Shown piece by piece: positions 22,710 through 30,527 of a DNA stretch of 64,000 nucleotides. Each line of letters opens with the position of its first letter. Within the stretch, counting starts at the first letter, position 1. The notes below the pieces were generated by a model. The model was not told the origin of the DNA. It was given only the letters and a program-made list of their open reading frames with translations, and did not search any database. Both the position numbers and the translations under genes were made by a program. This DNA is from Thermocatellispora tengchongensis (GTDB taxonomy: Bacteria; Actinomycetota; Actinomycetes; Streptosporangiales; Streptosporangiaceae), in assembly GCF_014202315.1 (NCBI RefSeq), contig NZ_JACHGN010000009.1:371331-435330 (forward strand). Reading direction: 5' to 3'.

Positions 22710-23650
22710 TGCGCCTGGCCGCCTTCGCCCACGGGGGCGTCATCCGCAGCGGGGTCGTGGACGGCGACGTCCTGCTGCCGTTCCCGCCGGGCGCCACGGT
22801 CCTGGACGTCATCCGCGCCGGCTCCGTCCCGGAGACCGGCCCGGCCGTGCCGCTGGCCGAGGTGCGGCTGCTGCCGCCCGTCGAGCCGCCCACCGTCCGC
22901 GACTTCGTCGCCTTCGAGGAGCACGTCGAGGGCGTGCGCCGCAGCGTGGACAACACCGCGGGCGTGCCCGACGCCTGGTACGACGCGCCGACCTTCTACT
23001 TCGGCAACCCGTACGCCATGATCGGCGCGCACGACGACGTGCCCATGCCGCCCGGCTGCCAGGCGCTGGACTTCGAGCTGGAGGTCGCCGCCGTCATCGG
23101 CCGGGAGGGCGCCGACCTCACCCCCGAGCAGGCCCGCGACCACATCTACGGCTACACCGTCTTCAACGACTGGTCGGCCCGCGACCTCCAGTCGCGGGAG
23201 ATGCGGGTCGGCCTCGGCCCGTGCAAGGGCAAGGACTCGGCCACCACCCTGGGGCCCTGGCTGGTCACCGCCGACGAGCTGGAGCCGTACCGCGACGGCG
23301 ACGGCTTCCTGCGCCTGGCCCTGACCGCCGAGGTGAACGGCGAGGTCGTCGGCCGCGACCTGCTGTCCAACATGGGCTGGCGGTTCGAGGACCTGGTCGC
23401 CTACGCCTCTCGCGGCGCCCGCGTACGCCCCGGCGACGTGCTCGGCTCGGGCACCTGCGGCAACGGCGGCTGCCTGGCCGAGCTGTGGGGCCTGCGCGGC
23501 AGGCAGGACCCGCCTCCCCTCAGGCCCGGCGACACCGTCACGCTCACCGTCGAGGGCATCGGCACGGTCTCCAACACCGTCGTCCCGGGCGCCGCGCCGC
23601 GCCCGATCCCGCGCGCCCGCCCCCGCCCCCGTACCCGGCCCGGGGAGTAG
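22709..23650 (+). CDS. fumarylacetoacetate hydrolase-family protein (second)
   Basis: A 313-residue FAH enzyme with FVAFEEHVEGVRR at residues ~67-80, the metal-binding DFELEVAAVIGREG and the loop GYTVFNDWSARDLQ, then GSGTCGNGGCLAE near the C-terminus. It is closer to full FAH/FAHD-type hydrolases than the operon's first FAH protein. It likely cleaves the dicarbonyl product of ring opening. Its ATG shares a base with the dioxygenase stop. The C-terminal ~25 residues are a Pro/Arg-rich run (PRPIPRARPRPRTRPGE) that looks like a low-complexity extension. Confidence 0.88.
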   Translation: MRLAAFAHGGVIRSGVVDGDVLLPFPPGATVLDVIRAGSVPETGPAVPLAEVRLLPPVEPPTVRDFVAFEEHVEGVRRSVDNTAGVPDAWYDAPTFYFGNPYAMIGAHDDVPMPPGCQALDFELEVAAVIGREGADLTPEQARDHIYGYTVFNDWSARDLQSREMRVGLGPCKGKDSATTLGPWLVTADELEPYRDGDGFLRLALTAEVNGEVVGRDLLSNMGWRFEDLVAYASRGARVRPGDVLGSGTCGNGGCLAELWGLRGRQDPPPLRPGDTVTLTVEGIGTVSNTVVPGAAPRPIPRARPRPRTRPGE

Positions 23651-23754
23651 TGCCAGCGCTACCACCGGTTTCCAGCAGGAGGGATCGATCTTGACATCCC
23701 TCCCGGGACATCCTTGACCCGTCCGCAACCGAGCCGACCGGCAAGGAGATCTTG

Positions 23755-24894
23755 ATGTCAACCACCCGCACCCGCCGCCGCGCACTCCTCGGGACCGCGG
23801 TCGCGGCCGTGATCGCCCTCGGGGCCGCGGCGCCGGCCGCGGCCGCCGAGCCCGCCGAGACCGCCGACCCCGTCCAGGAGAGCCTGGACGCCCTGGTCGG
23901 CAAGGAGTTGCCGGGTGCGTGGGCCTCCGTCCTCGACGCCGACGGCGAGTCGCGCGACTACGTCGCCGGCGTCGGGGACAGGAAGACCGGCGCGGAGCCC
24001 CCCGTGAACGGCTACGGCCGGATCGGCAGCGCCACCAAGACGTACGTCGCCACCGTGGTCCTCCAGCTCGTCGGCGAGGGCAAGGTGGACCTCGACGCGC
24101 CGATCGAGGACTACCTGCCGAAACTGGTGCGCGGCAAGGGGATCGACGGCCGGAAGATCACCGTCCGTCAGCTCCTCCAGCACACCAGCGGCCTGCCCAA
24201 CTACACCGGGTTCATCACCGACTACTTCGAGATCCGGCACACCTACATGGACCCCCGCCAGGTGCTCGACCTGGCCCTGTCGCACAAGGCGTCGTTCGCC
24301 CCCGGCACCAAGTGGGAGTACAGCAACACCAACTACATCCTGCTCGGCCTGCTGGTGCAGAAGGTCACCGGACGCCCGATCGGGGAGCAGGTCACCGACC
24401 GGATCATCAAGCCGCTCGGCCTGAAGGACACCTACTGGCCCGGCATCGGCGAGCAGGGCATCCGCAGCCCCCACCCCGAGGGGTACGCCTACCGCAAGCC
24501 GGGCGCCCCGCTGGTGGAGTTCACCGAGATGGACCCCTCCTGGGGCTGGGCCGCCGGCCAGATGATCGCCACCCCGAGCGACGTGAACCGGTTCTACCGG
24601 GCGCTGCTGGACGGCAAGCTGCTCAAGCCGGCGCAGCTCGCCGAGATGCGGCGCACGGTCAAGGACGAGAGCATCCCGTTCGGCTGGCAGTTCGGCCTCG
24701 GCCTGGTCAAGATCAAGCTGAGCTGCGGCGGCCACGCCTGGGGCCACGGCGGCGACATCGACGGCTACGAGACGCGCGACGCCGCCACCGACGACGGCCG
24801 CGCCGCCACCGTCATGGTCAACGCCCTGCCCAGCACCGAGGCCGGCGCGGTGAAGGTGAACCAGGCACTCGACACCGCCCTGTGCCGGTCCTGA
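23755..24894 (+). CDS. secreted serine hydrolase (beta-lactamase/DD-peptidase fold)
   Basis: A 379-residue exported protein. Residues 1-~32 are a signal peptide with RTRRRA (possible Tat-type start) and an AAPAAAAE cleavage region. The class C beta-lactamase/R61 motifs follow: SATK (SxxK, ~res 93), YSNTNY (YxN) and GHGGDIDG (HxG). Such enzymes are DD-carboxypeptidases, esterases or beta-lactamases; nothing distinguishes them here. ATG 23755 has AAGGAG 7 nt upstream. It stands alone behind a ~100-bp spacer and converges with the dehydratase gene. Confidence 0.9.
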   Translation: MSTTRTRRRALLGTAVAAVIALGAAAPAAAAEPAETADPVQESLDALVGKELPGAWASVLDADGESRDYVAGVGDRKTGAEPPVNGYGRIGSATKTYVATVVLQLVGEGKVDLDAPIEDYLPKLVRGKGIDGRKITVRQLLQHTSGLPNYTGFITDYFEIRHTYMDPRQVLDLALSHKASFAPGTKWEYSNTNYILLGLLVQKVTGRPIGEQVTDRIIKPLGLKDTYWPGIGEQGIRSPHPEGYAYRKPGAPLVEFTEMDPSWGWAAGQMIATPSDVNRFYRALLDGKLLKPAQLAEMRRTVKDESIPFGWQFGLGLVKIKLSCGGHAWGHGGDIDGYETRDAATDDGRAATVMVNALPSTEAGAVKVNQALDTALCRS

Positions 24895-24908
24895 CCCCGC
24901 GCGCCGGG

Positions 24909-25874
24909 TCAGGCGCAGATCTCGGCGAACCGCCGGGCGTCGATGTTGCCACCGGAGATGATCACGCCGACGCGCTGCGGCACCGGGGTGATCCGCCCGG
25001 CCAGCAGCGCGGCCAGCGCGCTGGCGCCGCTCGGCTCGATGACGATCTTCAGCCGCTCGAACGCCAGCCGCATCGCCGCCCGGATCTCGTCATCGCCGAC
25101 CAGCACGATCTCGTCCACCAGCCGCCTGTTGACGGAGAACGTCAGCTCGCCGGGGATGTCGGCGGCCTGGCCGTCGGCGATCGTACGCGGGACGGGGATC
25201 GCCACCCGCTCGCCCGCCTCCAGCGACCGCTTGGTGTCGTCGCCCGCCTCGGGCTCCACCCCGATCACCCGCACGTTCGCGAGCAGGCCCTTGGCCGCTG
25301 TGGCGCTGCCCGCGATGAGCCCGCCGCCGCCGACCGGCACCAGCAGCGCGTCCAGCTCCCCGGCCTCCTCGATCAGCTCCAGCGCGGCCGTGCCCTGCCC
25401 CGCGATGACGTGCGGATGATCGTACGGCGGGATCAGGGCCAGCCCCCGCTCGGCGGCCAGCGCCCGGCCGATGGCGTCGCGGTCGCCGGTGTAGCGGTCG
25501 TAGGTGACGATCTCGGCGCCGTACCCCCTGGTCGCGGCCACCTTGGACGCCGGGGTGTCCTCCGGCATGAGGATCACCGCCGTGCCGCCCAGCTCGCGCG
25601 CGGCCAGGGCGACGGCCTGGGCGTGGTTCCCCGACGAGTACGCCGCGATGCCCTTGGCGAGCTGGTCCGGCGACAGCCGCGAGATGGCGTTGTAGGCGCC
25701 GCGGAACTTGAACGCGCCGATGCGCTGGAAGTTCTCGCACTTCAGGAAGGCGCGCGTGCCGGTCATCGCGTCCAGGGTGCGCGAGCGCAGGACGGGCGTG
25801 CGGTGCGCGACGCCCTTGAGCCGGGCCGCCGCGTCCTGGACGTCGTCCAGCGTGACCGGGAGCGGGTTGGTCAT
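24909..25874 (-). CDS. threonine dehydratase/serine racemase-family PLP enzyme
   Basis: A 321-residue fold-type II PLP protein: catalytic Lys in IGAFKFRGAYNA (~res 53), substrate loop SSGNHAQ, phosphate loop VGGGGLIAG and the cofactor Ser region in IISGGNID. The length lacks the C-terminal ACT regulatory domain of biosynthetic IlvA, so it belongs to the catabolic threonine dehydratase/serine racemase group. The stop codon lies 14 bp from the end of the convergent serine hydrolase. It is co-directional with the TetR gene 13 bp upstream and probably controlled by it. Confidence 0.9.
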   Translation of the reverse strand: MTNPLPVTLDDVQDAAARLKGVAHRTPVLRSRTLDAMTGTRAFLKCENFQRIGAFKFRGAYNAISRLSPDQLAKGIAAYSSGNHAQAVALAARELGGTAVILMPEDTPASKVAATRGYGAEIVTYDRYTGDRDAIGRALAAERGLALIPPYDHPHVIAGQGTAALELIEEAGELDALLVPVGGGGLIAGSATAAKGLLANVRVIGVEPEAGDDTKRSLEAGERVAIPVPRTIADGQAADIPGELTFSVNRRLVDEIVLVGDDEIRAAMRLAFERLKIVIEPSGASALAALLAGRITPVPQRVGVIISGGNIDARRFAEICA

Positions 25875-25887
25875 TCTTCGATCCTCC

Positions 25888-26484
25888 TCAGCCGCCGGCC
25901 AGAATGCCGCGCAGCGAACGGGCCAGATGGCGGACCAGGGTCTCGGGCGCCATCTCGGCCAGCGGGCCGTTCTTGATCACGTATCGGCTGAACGTCACCC
26001 CGATGAGGTGCGCACCCAGCAGGTCCACCCGCTCCTCCGCCTCCGGCCCGTCCAGCAGCGTCCGGTAGGCCGCGGTGCTGCGCTCGCGCATCGCGGCGTA
26101 CAGCTCGGTGGCGGCCCGCTCGTCGGAGGCGGCACTGCGGAGCAGCGCGATGAACGGGTCGTTGCCGTCGCCGTTCTCCATCCGCTCGACGTACGCCTGC
26201 GCGATCCGCTCGGGCAGCGTCTCCGGCGTGCCCGGCATCAGGTTCTCCAGATCCCGTGAACCCGGCATCGCCGCGACGAACAGCCGCTCCTTCGACGCGA
26301 AGTGCCGCATCACCAGCCCGTGCGTGACCCCGGCCCGCTGCGCGATCTCCCGGATGGTGGCCCGCGCATACCCCCGCTCGGCGAACGCCGCCCGCGCCGC
26401 CTCCAAAATCGCCGCCCGGCTCGCCTCGGGATTCCGAGTCCGCTTCCTGGGGGCCGCCTGGGTGCTCACCCCGCAAGTGTACAT
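25888..26484 (-). CDS. TetR-family regulator
   Basis: A 198-residue repressor. The HTH region is RAAILEAARAAFAERGYARATIREIAQRAGVTHGLVMRHFASKE (residues ~23-66; described by its ends), a standard TetR pattern, followed by a ~130-residue helical ligand domain. ATG 26484 is the longest start; GTG 26469 (MSTQAAP) is equally likely. It lies 13 bp upstream of the threonine dehydratase on the same strand, so it may regulate that gene and itself. The upstream spacer holds inverted CCCTCACC/GGTGAGGG arms (about 26528 and 26559) that could be an operator. Confidence 0.9.
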   Translation of the reverse strand: MYTCGVSTQAAPRKRTRNPEASRAAILEAARAAFAERGYARATIREIAQRAGVTHGLVMRHFASKERLFVAAMPGSRDLENLMPGTPETLPERIAQAYVERMENGDGNDPFIALLRSAASDERAATELYAAMRERSTAAYRTLLDGPEAEERVDLLGAHLIGVTFSRYVIKNGPLAEMAPETLVRHLARSLRGILAGG

Positions 26485-26599
26485 CCGGTCATTAACGCCC
26501 GATCCAGCGGGTCCACCGATTCCCGGCCCTCACCGCCCAGCGTCCGATCGTCGTTTGGGGTGAGGGCGGCGGGTAGGGACCCGATGGAGGTGGACGGCG

Positions 26600-26737
26600 A
26601 TGGCACGACGAGACGGTCCGGCGCGGCACAAGGAGCGGTTCGGCGCCTTCGGCGAGCGCGGCCTGCATTTCATCTGCCATGGGCGCAGGACCGGCGGCTT
26701 CTTCCGGCTGGAGAACCCGCGGCGCGAGGACGCCTGA
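26600..26737 (+). CDS. hypothetical small basic protein
   Basis: A 45-codon reading frame from ATG 26600 with GGAGG 9 nt upstream. The predicted peptide is basic and aromatic (FGAFGERGLHFICHGRR, then GGFFRLENPRRE) with a single Cys. I do not recognise it. The SD and the position just upstream of the membrane-protein gene support translation; its shortness leaves doubt. Confidence 0.4.
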   Translation: MARRDGPARHKERFGAFGERGLHFICHGRRTGGFFRLENPRREDA

Positions 26738-26782
26738 CCGCCGCCACGATCCCGGATCGCGTACGAGGCGCAACGGCGGCCC

Positions 26783-27283
26783 ATGGGCGAGCTGCAACTG
26801 GGCGACCAGGAACGGCGCCAGCAGGAGCCGCTCCTGCGGCGGCGTGCGGCCCGGTGGCAGCGGGTGGGCTGGGGGTCGCTCGCGCTGCTGTTGCTGGCCG
26901 CCCTCGCCGGCCTGATCGGGCCGGGCCCGCTGAGCTGGGCCGGCGCCTCGGCGCCGCTGATCCAGGTCGACTACGAGCGCTTCGCGCGCAGGCTCGGCGA
27001 CAGCAGCCTGAGGGTGACGGTGTGGTCCGACCCGGCGCACCCCGGGACGGCCCGGCTGTGGATCTCCCGCGACTACCTGATCGAGGCGGAGGCACGGCAG
27101 GTCGTGCCCGCCCCCGACTCCTGGACCGCGGTGGACGACGGCGTCGTGCTCTCCTTCCCGGCCACGGGCGACCGGGCCGAGATCGAGATCCGGACGAGCC
27201 TCGACCACATCGGGACGCTGCACGGCGCCCTCGGCGTCCCCGGCAAGCCCCCGGCCAGGTTCTGGCAACTGGTCTATCCGTGA
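26783..27283 (+). CDS. hypothetical single-pass membrane protein
   Basis: A 166-residue protein with a charged N-terminus (residues 1-28, many Arg/Gln/Glu), one membrane helix at ~29-50 (WGSLALLLLAALAGLIGPG) and a ~110-residue extracytoplasmic part beginning QVDYERFARRLGDSSLRVTV. The outside part is predicted to be beta-rich. I do not recognise a family. It lies 45 bp behind the small frame at 26600 and may be cotranscribed with it. Confidence 0.7.
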   Translation: MGELQLGDQERRQQEPLLRRRAARWQRVGWGSLALLLLAALAGLIGPGPLSWAGASAPLIQVDYERFARRLGDSSLRVTVWSDPAHPGTARLWISRDYLIEAEARQVVPAPDSWTAVDDGVVLSFPATGDRAEIEIRTSLDHIGTLHGALGVPGKPPARFWQLVYP

Positions 27284-27308
27284 CAACGCGGACAAGATCA
27301 CCCACCAG

Positions 27309-27512
27309 GTGCACCTGCACCCGGTGCACACCGCCACCACCATGCGCCTGGACCAGGGGGAGCCGGTCGTCACCGACGGGCCGTTCCTGGAGGGCAAGGA
27401 GGTGATCAGCGGGTTCGCCGAGGTCGAGGTGGCCGACCTGGACGAGGCGATGCGCCTGGCCCGCACCTGGCCGGCCTGCCCGATCGTGGAGACGAACGGG
27501 CCCTGGCGCTGA
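27309..27512 (+). pseudogene. YCII/DGPF-domain protein, C-terminal remnant
   Basis: The 67-codon frame keeps only the second half of a YCII-related (DGPF) protein: TTMRLDQGEPVVTDGPFLEGKEVISGF and DLDEAMRLARTWP. Intact relatives have ~110-140 residues with a first strand MKYLLLIYxxE that is absent here. In actinomycetes such genes normally sit next to an ECF sigma factor gene; the sequence directly behind it resembles the end of one. Confidence 0.6.
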
Positions 27513-27565
27513 CCGCCGACCCGGCCCAGCAGGCCCTGCTGGACGAGCGGCTGCGCTGGACCTGA
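27491..27565 (+). pseudogene. ECF sigma factor, extreme C-terminal remnant
   Basis: In the frame next to the DGPF remnant, the sequence reads ERALALTADPAQQALLDERL then a stop. ALxLTxNPAERxxLxxRL is the usual end of DGPF-associated ECF sigma factors. A deletion seems to have joined the tail of the DGPF gene to the tail of the sigma gene. Confidence 0.45.
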
Positions 27566-27614
27566 CCCTCGATCATCCGGAGCCGGATCTCCGCCCGGCA
27601 CACCTCACCTCTAA

Positions 27615-27648
27615 CCTCTACGACTAGTAGTACTACGAGTTGTAGAGG
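27615..27648. promoter_or_regulatory. 34-bp near-perfect palindromic operator
   Basis: The arms CCTCTAC (27615-27621) and GTAGAGG (27642-27648) flank an almost palindromic centre including GTAGTACTAC. Fifteen of 17 base pairs are complementary. It lies directly before ATG 27655 and covers the ribosome site, so it probably binds a repressor of the monooxygenase gene. Confidence 0.75.
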
Positions 27649-27654
27649 GTGGTC

Positions 27655-28802
27655 ATGCGTGTTCTCATCGTAGGGGCCGGGATCGCCGGGCTGGCGGCGG
27701 CCAGAGGGTTGCTCGCCGCAGGCCACGCGGTGACCGTGCTCGAACGGGCGCCCGCCCCTCGCGACACCGGCTGCGCGCTGACGCTCTGGAGCAACGGCAC
27801 CGCCGTCCTGCGCGACCTCGGCGTACGGATCGAGGGCGCCGGGCAGCGCATCGAGGCCCTGGACGTCCGCAGCGCCCGGGGCCGCCCGGTGATGGTCGTG
27901 GACACCGGAAGCCTGGAGGCCCGGTTCGGCGCTCCGGTGGTGGTCATCCCGCGCCGCTCGCTACTCGCCCGGCTCGCCGAGGGCCTGCCGGAGGAGACCG
28001 TACGCTTCGCCGCCCGCGTCACCCGCCTCCACGACGACGGCCGTTCCGTCCGGGTGCAGACCGAGGACGGCACGACGTACCAGGCCGACCTGCTCATCGG
28101 CGCCGACGGCGTCAACTCCCAGGTGCGTACGGCGCTGTTCGGCTCCGCCCCGGCCACGGTCGCACGCCCGACCGGCGCGGCCACCTGGCAGGGCCTGATC
28201 CCGGCCCCCTTCGACCTGGGCTCCCGCGCCCTGCTCTTCCTCGGCCGGCAGGGCGGCGTCGGCCTGAGCCCCGCGGGCGACGGCCTCCTCCAGTGGCTCA
28301 TCGACCTCCGCCGGCGCCCCGGCACCGACCTCGACCACCCGCACCGCGCCCTCCCCGCCCTCCGGGCACGGTACGCGGCATGGGCCTCACCCGTCACCGA
28401 CCTCCTGGCGTCGCTGTCGGAGAAGGACCTCGAACTCTTCCCCCACCGCCGCCACCGCCCCCCGCTCCGCTGGCACCGCGGCCGCTCCGCCCTGATCGGC
28501 GACGCGGCGCACACGATGCCCCCCATCCTCGCCCAGGGCGCCGGCCAAGCCCTGGAAGACGTGGCGACCCTACTGCGCGCCCTGACAGCCCCCGACGTCC
28601 CCGGAGCACTGCGCACCTACGAGAAGACCCGCCGCCCCAGGCGACCCTGGCCTCCGCCGCGGCCACCCGGGGCATCGCGACCACCGGCCCCCGAACCGCC
28701 TTCCAGAGCGAACCCGCCCTACGCGCCGCCTCCGCCATACCCGCCCGCATGGCGACCTGGTCGTTCGCCATGCTCCTCCGAGGAGTCAGCGACCGGCTCT
28801 GA
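27655..28802 (+). pseudogene. FAD-dependent monooxygenase with a frameshift
   Basis: A class A flavin monooxygenase: VLIVGAGIAGLAAARG at the N-terminus, ADLLIGADGVNSQVR (~res 150) and GRSALIGDAAHTMPPILAQG (~res 280). At about 28636, within CGCCGCCCCAGG, the reading frame changes. The +1 frame goes on with QATLASAAATRGIATTGPRT and ends SFAMLLRGVSDRL at 28802, a normal family ending. The original frame instead runs into a Pro-rich nonsense tail to 28884. One missing C would explain it, either a true mutation or a sequencing error. The gene sits behind the 34-bp palindrome. Confidence 0.8.
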
Positions 28803-28853
28803 GGGCTCCACGACAAGCCTCGGCGCGAACGCGCCCGGCGCCCGTGGGCGGGG

Positions 28854-28885
28854 CTTGAGTCTCAAGCCGCTTGAGATCCCATAGT
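28854..28885 (+). promoter_or_regulatory. MerR-type promoter/operator
   Basis: CTTGAGTCTCAAG (28854-28866) is an inverted repeat with one central mismatch, followed by another GCTTGAG at 28869. TTGAGT (28855-28860) as -35 and CATAGT (28880-28885) as -10 would be 19 bp apart, the long spacer typical of MerR-controlled promoters. It precedes the MerR gene, so autoregulation is likely. Confidence 0.5.
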
Positions 28886-28891
28886 GGCGGC

Positions 28892-29914
28892 ATGGACGAC
28901 AACGAGCTGTATCCGATCGGGGACGTGGCACGCCGGACCGGTCTGAGCGTCAGCGCCATCCGGTACTACTCCGACGCCGGGATCATCGCGCCCACGCGCG
29001 TGACCGAGGCGGGCTACCGCCTGTACGACATCCGGGCGATCGCCCGGCTGGAACTCATCCGTACCCTTCGTGACCTGGACGCCGGTCTGGACGACATCCG
29101 CCGCGTCCTGGAAGGCGAGACGTCGCTGCATGATCTCCTCGCGGCGCATCTGGAGCTCATCGAGCGTCAGGAGCGCGACCTGCGGGCCAGACGGGCCGTG
29201 TTGAGGACCCTTGTGAAGCAGGGAGGCACGGCCGCGCAGGCGGCACTGATGCACAAACTCGTCTCGATGCCCGATGAGGAGCGCGAGCGGCTCATCGACG
29301 ACTTCTGGCACGAGGTCGGCGAGAACCTGGACGTACCCTCCGGCTTCGTCGAGCGGTTGCGGGCGATGCGTCCGCGCCTGCCCGAGGACCCCACCGCCAC
29401 CCAGCTCGAAGCCTGGATCGAGCTGGCCGAGCTGGTACAGGACGAGGAGTTCCGCGGCGCGGTCCGCTCCTATCTCCAGGACATGTACGCCACATTCCCG
29501 GGACGGAGCCTGGCCACCCCATCGGTGTGGGACTTCATCCACAAGGAGGGGGCGAAGATCGGGGAGGAGATCGTGGAGGCGTACCGTTCCGGGCTGCCGG
29601 CGGACTCTCCACGGGCGCAGGAGCTGGTCGTCCGCATGGCGGAGGCGACCGCCGAGGTCTTCGGCGGGCAGGTCACGGCCGGGTCACGTGACCGGATGGC
29701 CAGGGCCTACCTCCTGGCGGAGGAGATGCGACGCGAGGACTCCCAGGAGCAGGACCGGTACGACGCCACTCATGGCAGGTACCTGTCCCTGGTGGCCGTG
29801 ATCAACGGGACCCCGCACAGCACGGACGCGGAGGACCCTGCGGTCTTCGGGTGGATCGCGGCGGCTCTTCGTGCTTCGGCCCGGCGCGGAGGTGAACCAG
29901 GTACGCCGGAATGA
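28892..29914 (+). CDS. MerR-family regulator
   Basis: A 340-residue regulator with a MerR HTH at residues ~7-75 (YPIGDVARRTGLSVSAIRYY, then GYRLYDIRAIARLELI), a coiled-coil linker (HLELIERQERDLRARRAVLR) and a ~200-residue helical effector domain. The C-terminal domain is longer than in metal-sensing MerRs and has no Cys cluster, so a small organic ligand is more likely. ATG 28892 is chosen; the frame extends a little upstream without a ribosome site. Target genes beyond itself are not evident. Confidence 0.9.
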   Translation: MDDNELYPIGDVARRTGLSVSAIRYYSDAGIIAPTRVTEAGYRLYDIRAIARLELIRTLRDLDAGLDDIRRVLEGETSLHDLLAAHLELIERQERDLRARRAVLRTLVKQGGTAAQAALMHKLVSMPDEERERLIDDFWHEVGENLDVPSGFVERLRAMRPRLPEDPTATQLEAWIELAELVQDEEFRGAVRSYLQDMYATFPGRSLATPSVWDFIHKEGAKIGEEIVEAYRSGLPADSPRAQELVVRMAEATAEVFGGQVTAGSRDRMARAYLLAEEMRREDSQEQDRYDATHGRYLSLVAVINGTPHSTDAEDPAVFGWIAAALRASARRGGEPGTPE

Positions 29915-29953
29915 GGAGACGGGCGAGGTCGGTAGCCGGCGCGGTCGTGCTGA

Positions 29954-30067
29954 TCATCCCGTGATCCGGCTCACCAACGCGAGGTTGTCGTCGATCGGCC
30001 GATCGAGCGCCTCTCTGGCGGCGGTCAGGGACAGCTCACCGATCCGCATCTCACCCCTCATGTGCAT
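29954..30067 (-). pseudogene. possible MerR-type regulator remnant
   Basis: A 37-codon minus-strand frame contains MRIGELS, the classic MerR start, followed directly by LTAAREALDRPIDDNLALV, which resembles the end of such regulators. The HTH core is missing. It may be the scar of an internal deletion. Nothing else is seen in the 277-bp spacer 29915-30191 except a possible promoter before the EthD gene. Confidence 0.3.
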
Positions 30068-30191
30068 TGGGTCACACGGACTTGCCCATGACATCGATGT
30101 GAGCGTTTAGCGTGGCCCAGGGCTCACGACCGCGTGCCAGGGCATCCGGTCGCCGGCCTCTCGCATCCGTGCGGCTCGAAAGAGGAAAACC

Positions 30192-30527
30192 TTGATCAAG
30201 TTCGCTTACATGATCAACCGTATCGATGGAATGACCTTCGAGGAGTTCGTCGAGCATCACCGCAATCACCACGCCCCGCTGTTCGCCTCCATTCCCGAAG
30301 CGCGAAAGTACGTGAAGAAGTACACCGTCTCCCACCCGGTGCCCGCGGAAGGGTATCCGAGTCCCGCTTACGACGGCCTCACCGAGATCTGGTTCGAAAG
30401 CTGGGAGGATCACGACGCCTTCTTCGCGTCCCAGAATTACAAGGAGCTGGTGAACCCGGATGAGGGCAAGTTCATCGACATGAGTTCGGTGGCGGTGATG
30501 GTGACCGAAGAAAGGGTTGTGATCTAG
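30192..30527 (+). CDS. EthD-domain protein
   Basis: A 111-residue dimeric alpha/beta-barrel protein of the EthD family (MIKFAYMINRIDGMTFEEFVEH, YDGLTEIWFES). Related proteins act in the breakdown of ethers and polyketide or aromatic compounds, often without a defined reaction. TTG 30192 is the start that preserves the first beta-strand and has AGAGG ~8 nt upstream; ATG 30210 would cut it. Its TAG overlaps the TAG of the convergent oxidoreductase gene, so the two genes share the palindrome CTAG with no terminator between them. Confidence 0.85.
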   Translation: MIKFAYMINRIDGMTFEEFVEHHRNHHAPLFASIPEARKYVKKYTVSHPVPAEGYPSPAYDGLTEIWFESWEDHDAFFASQNYKELVNPDEGKFIDMSSVAVMVTEERVVI

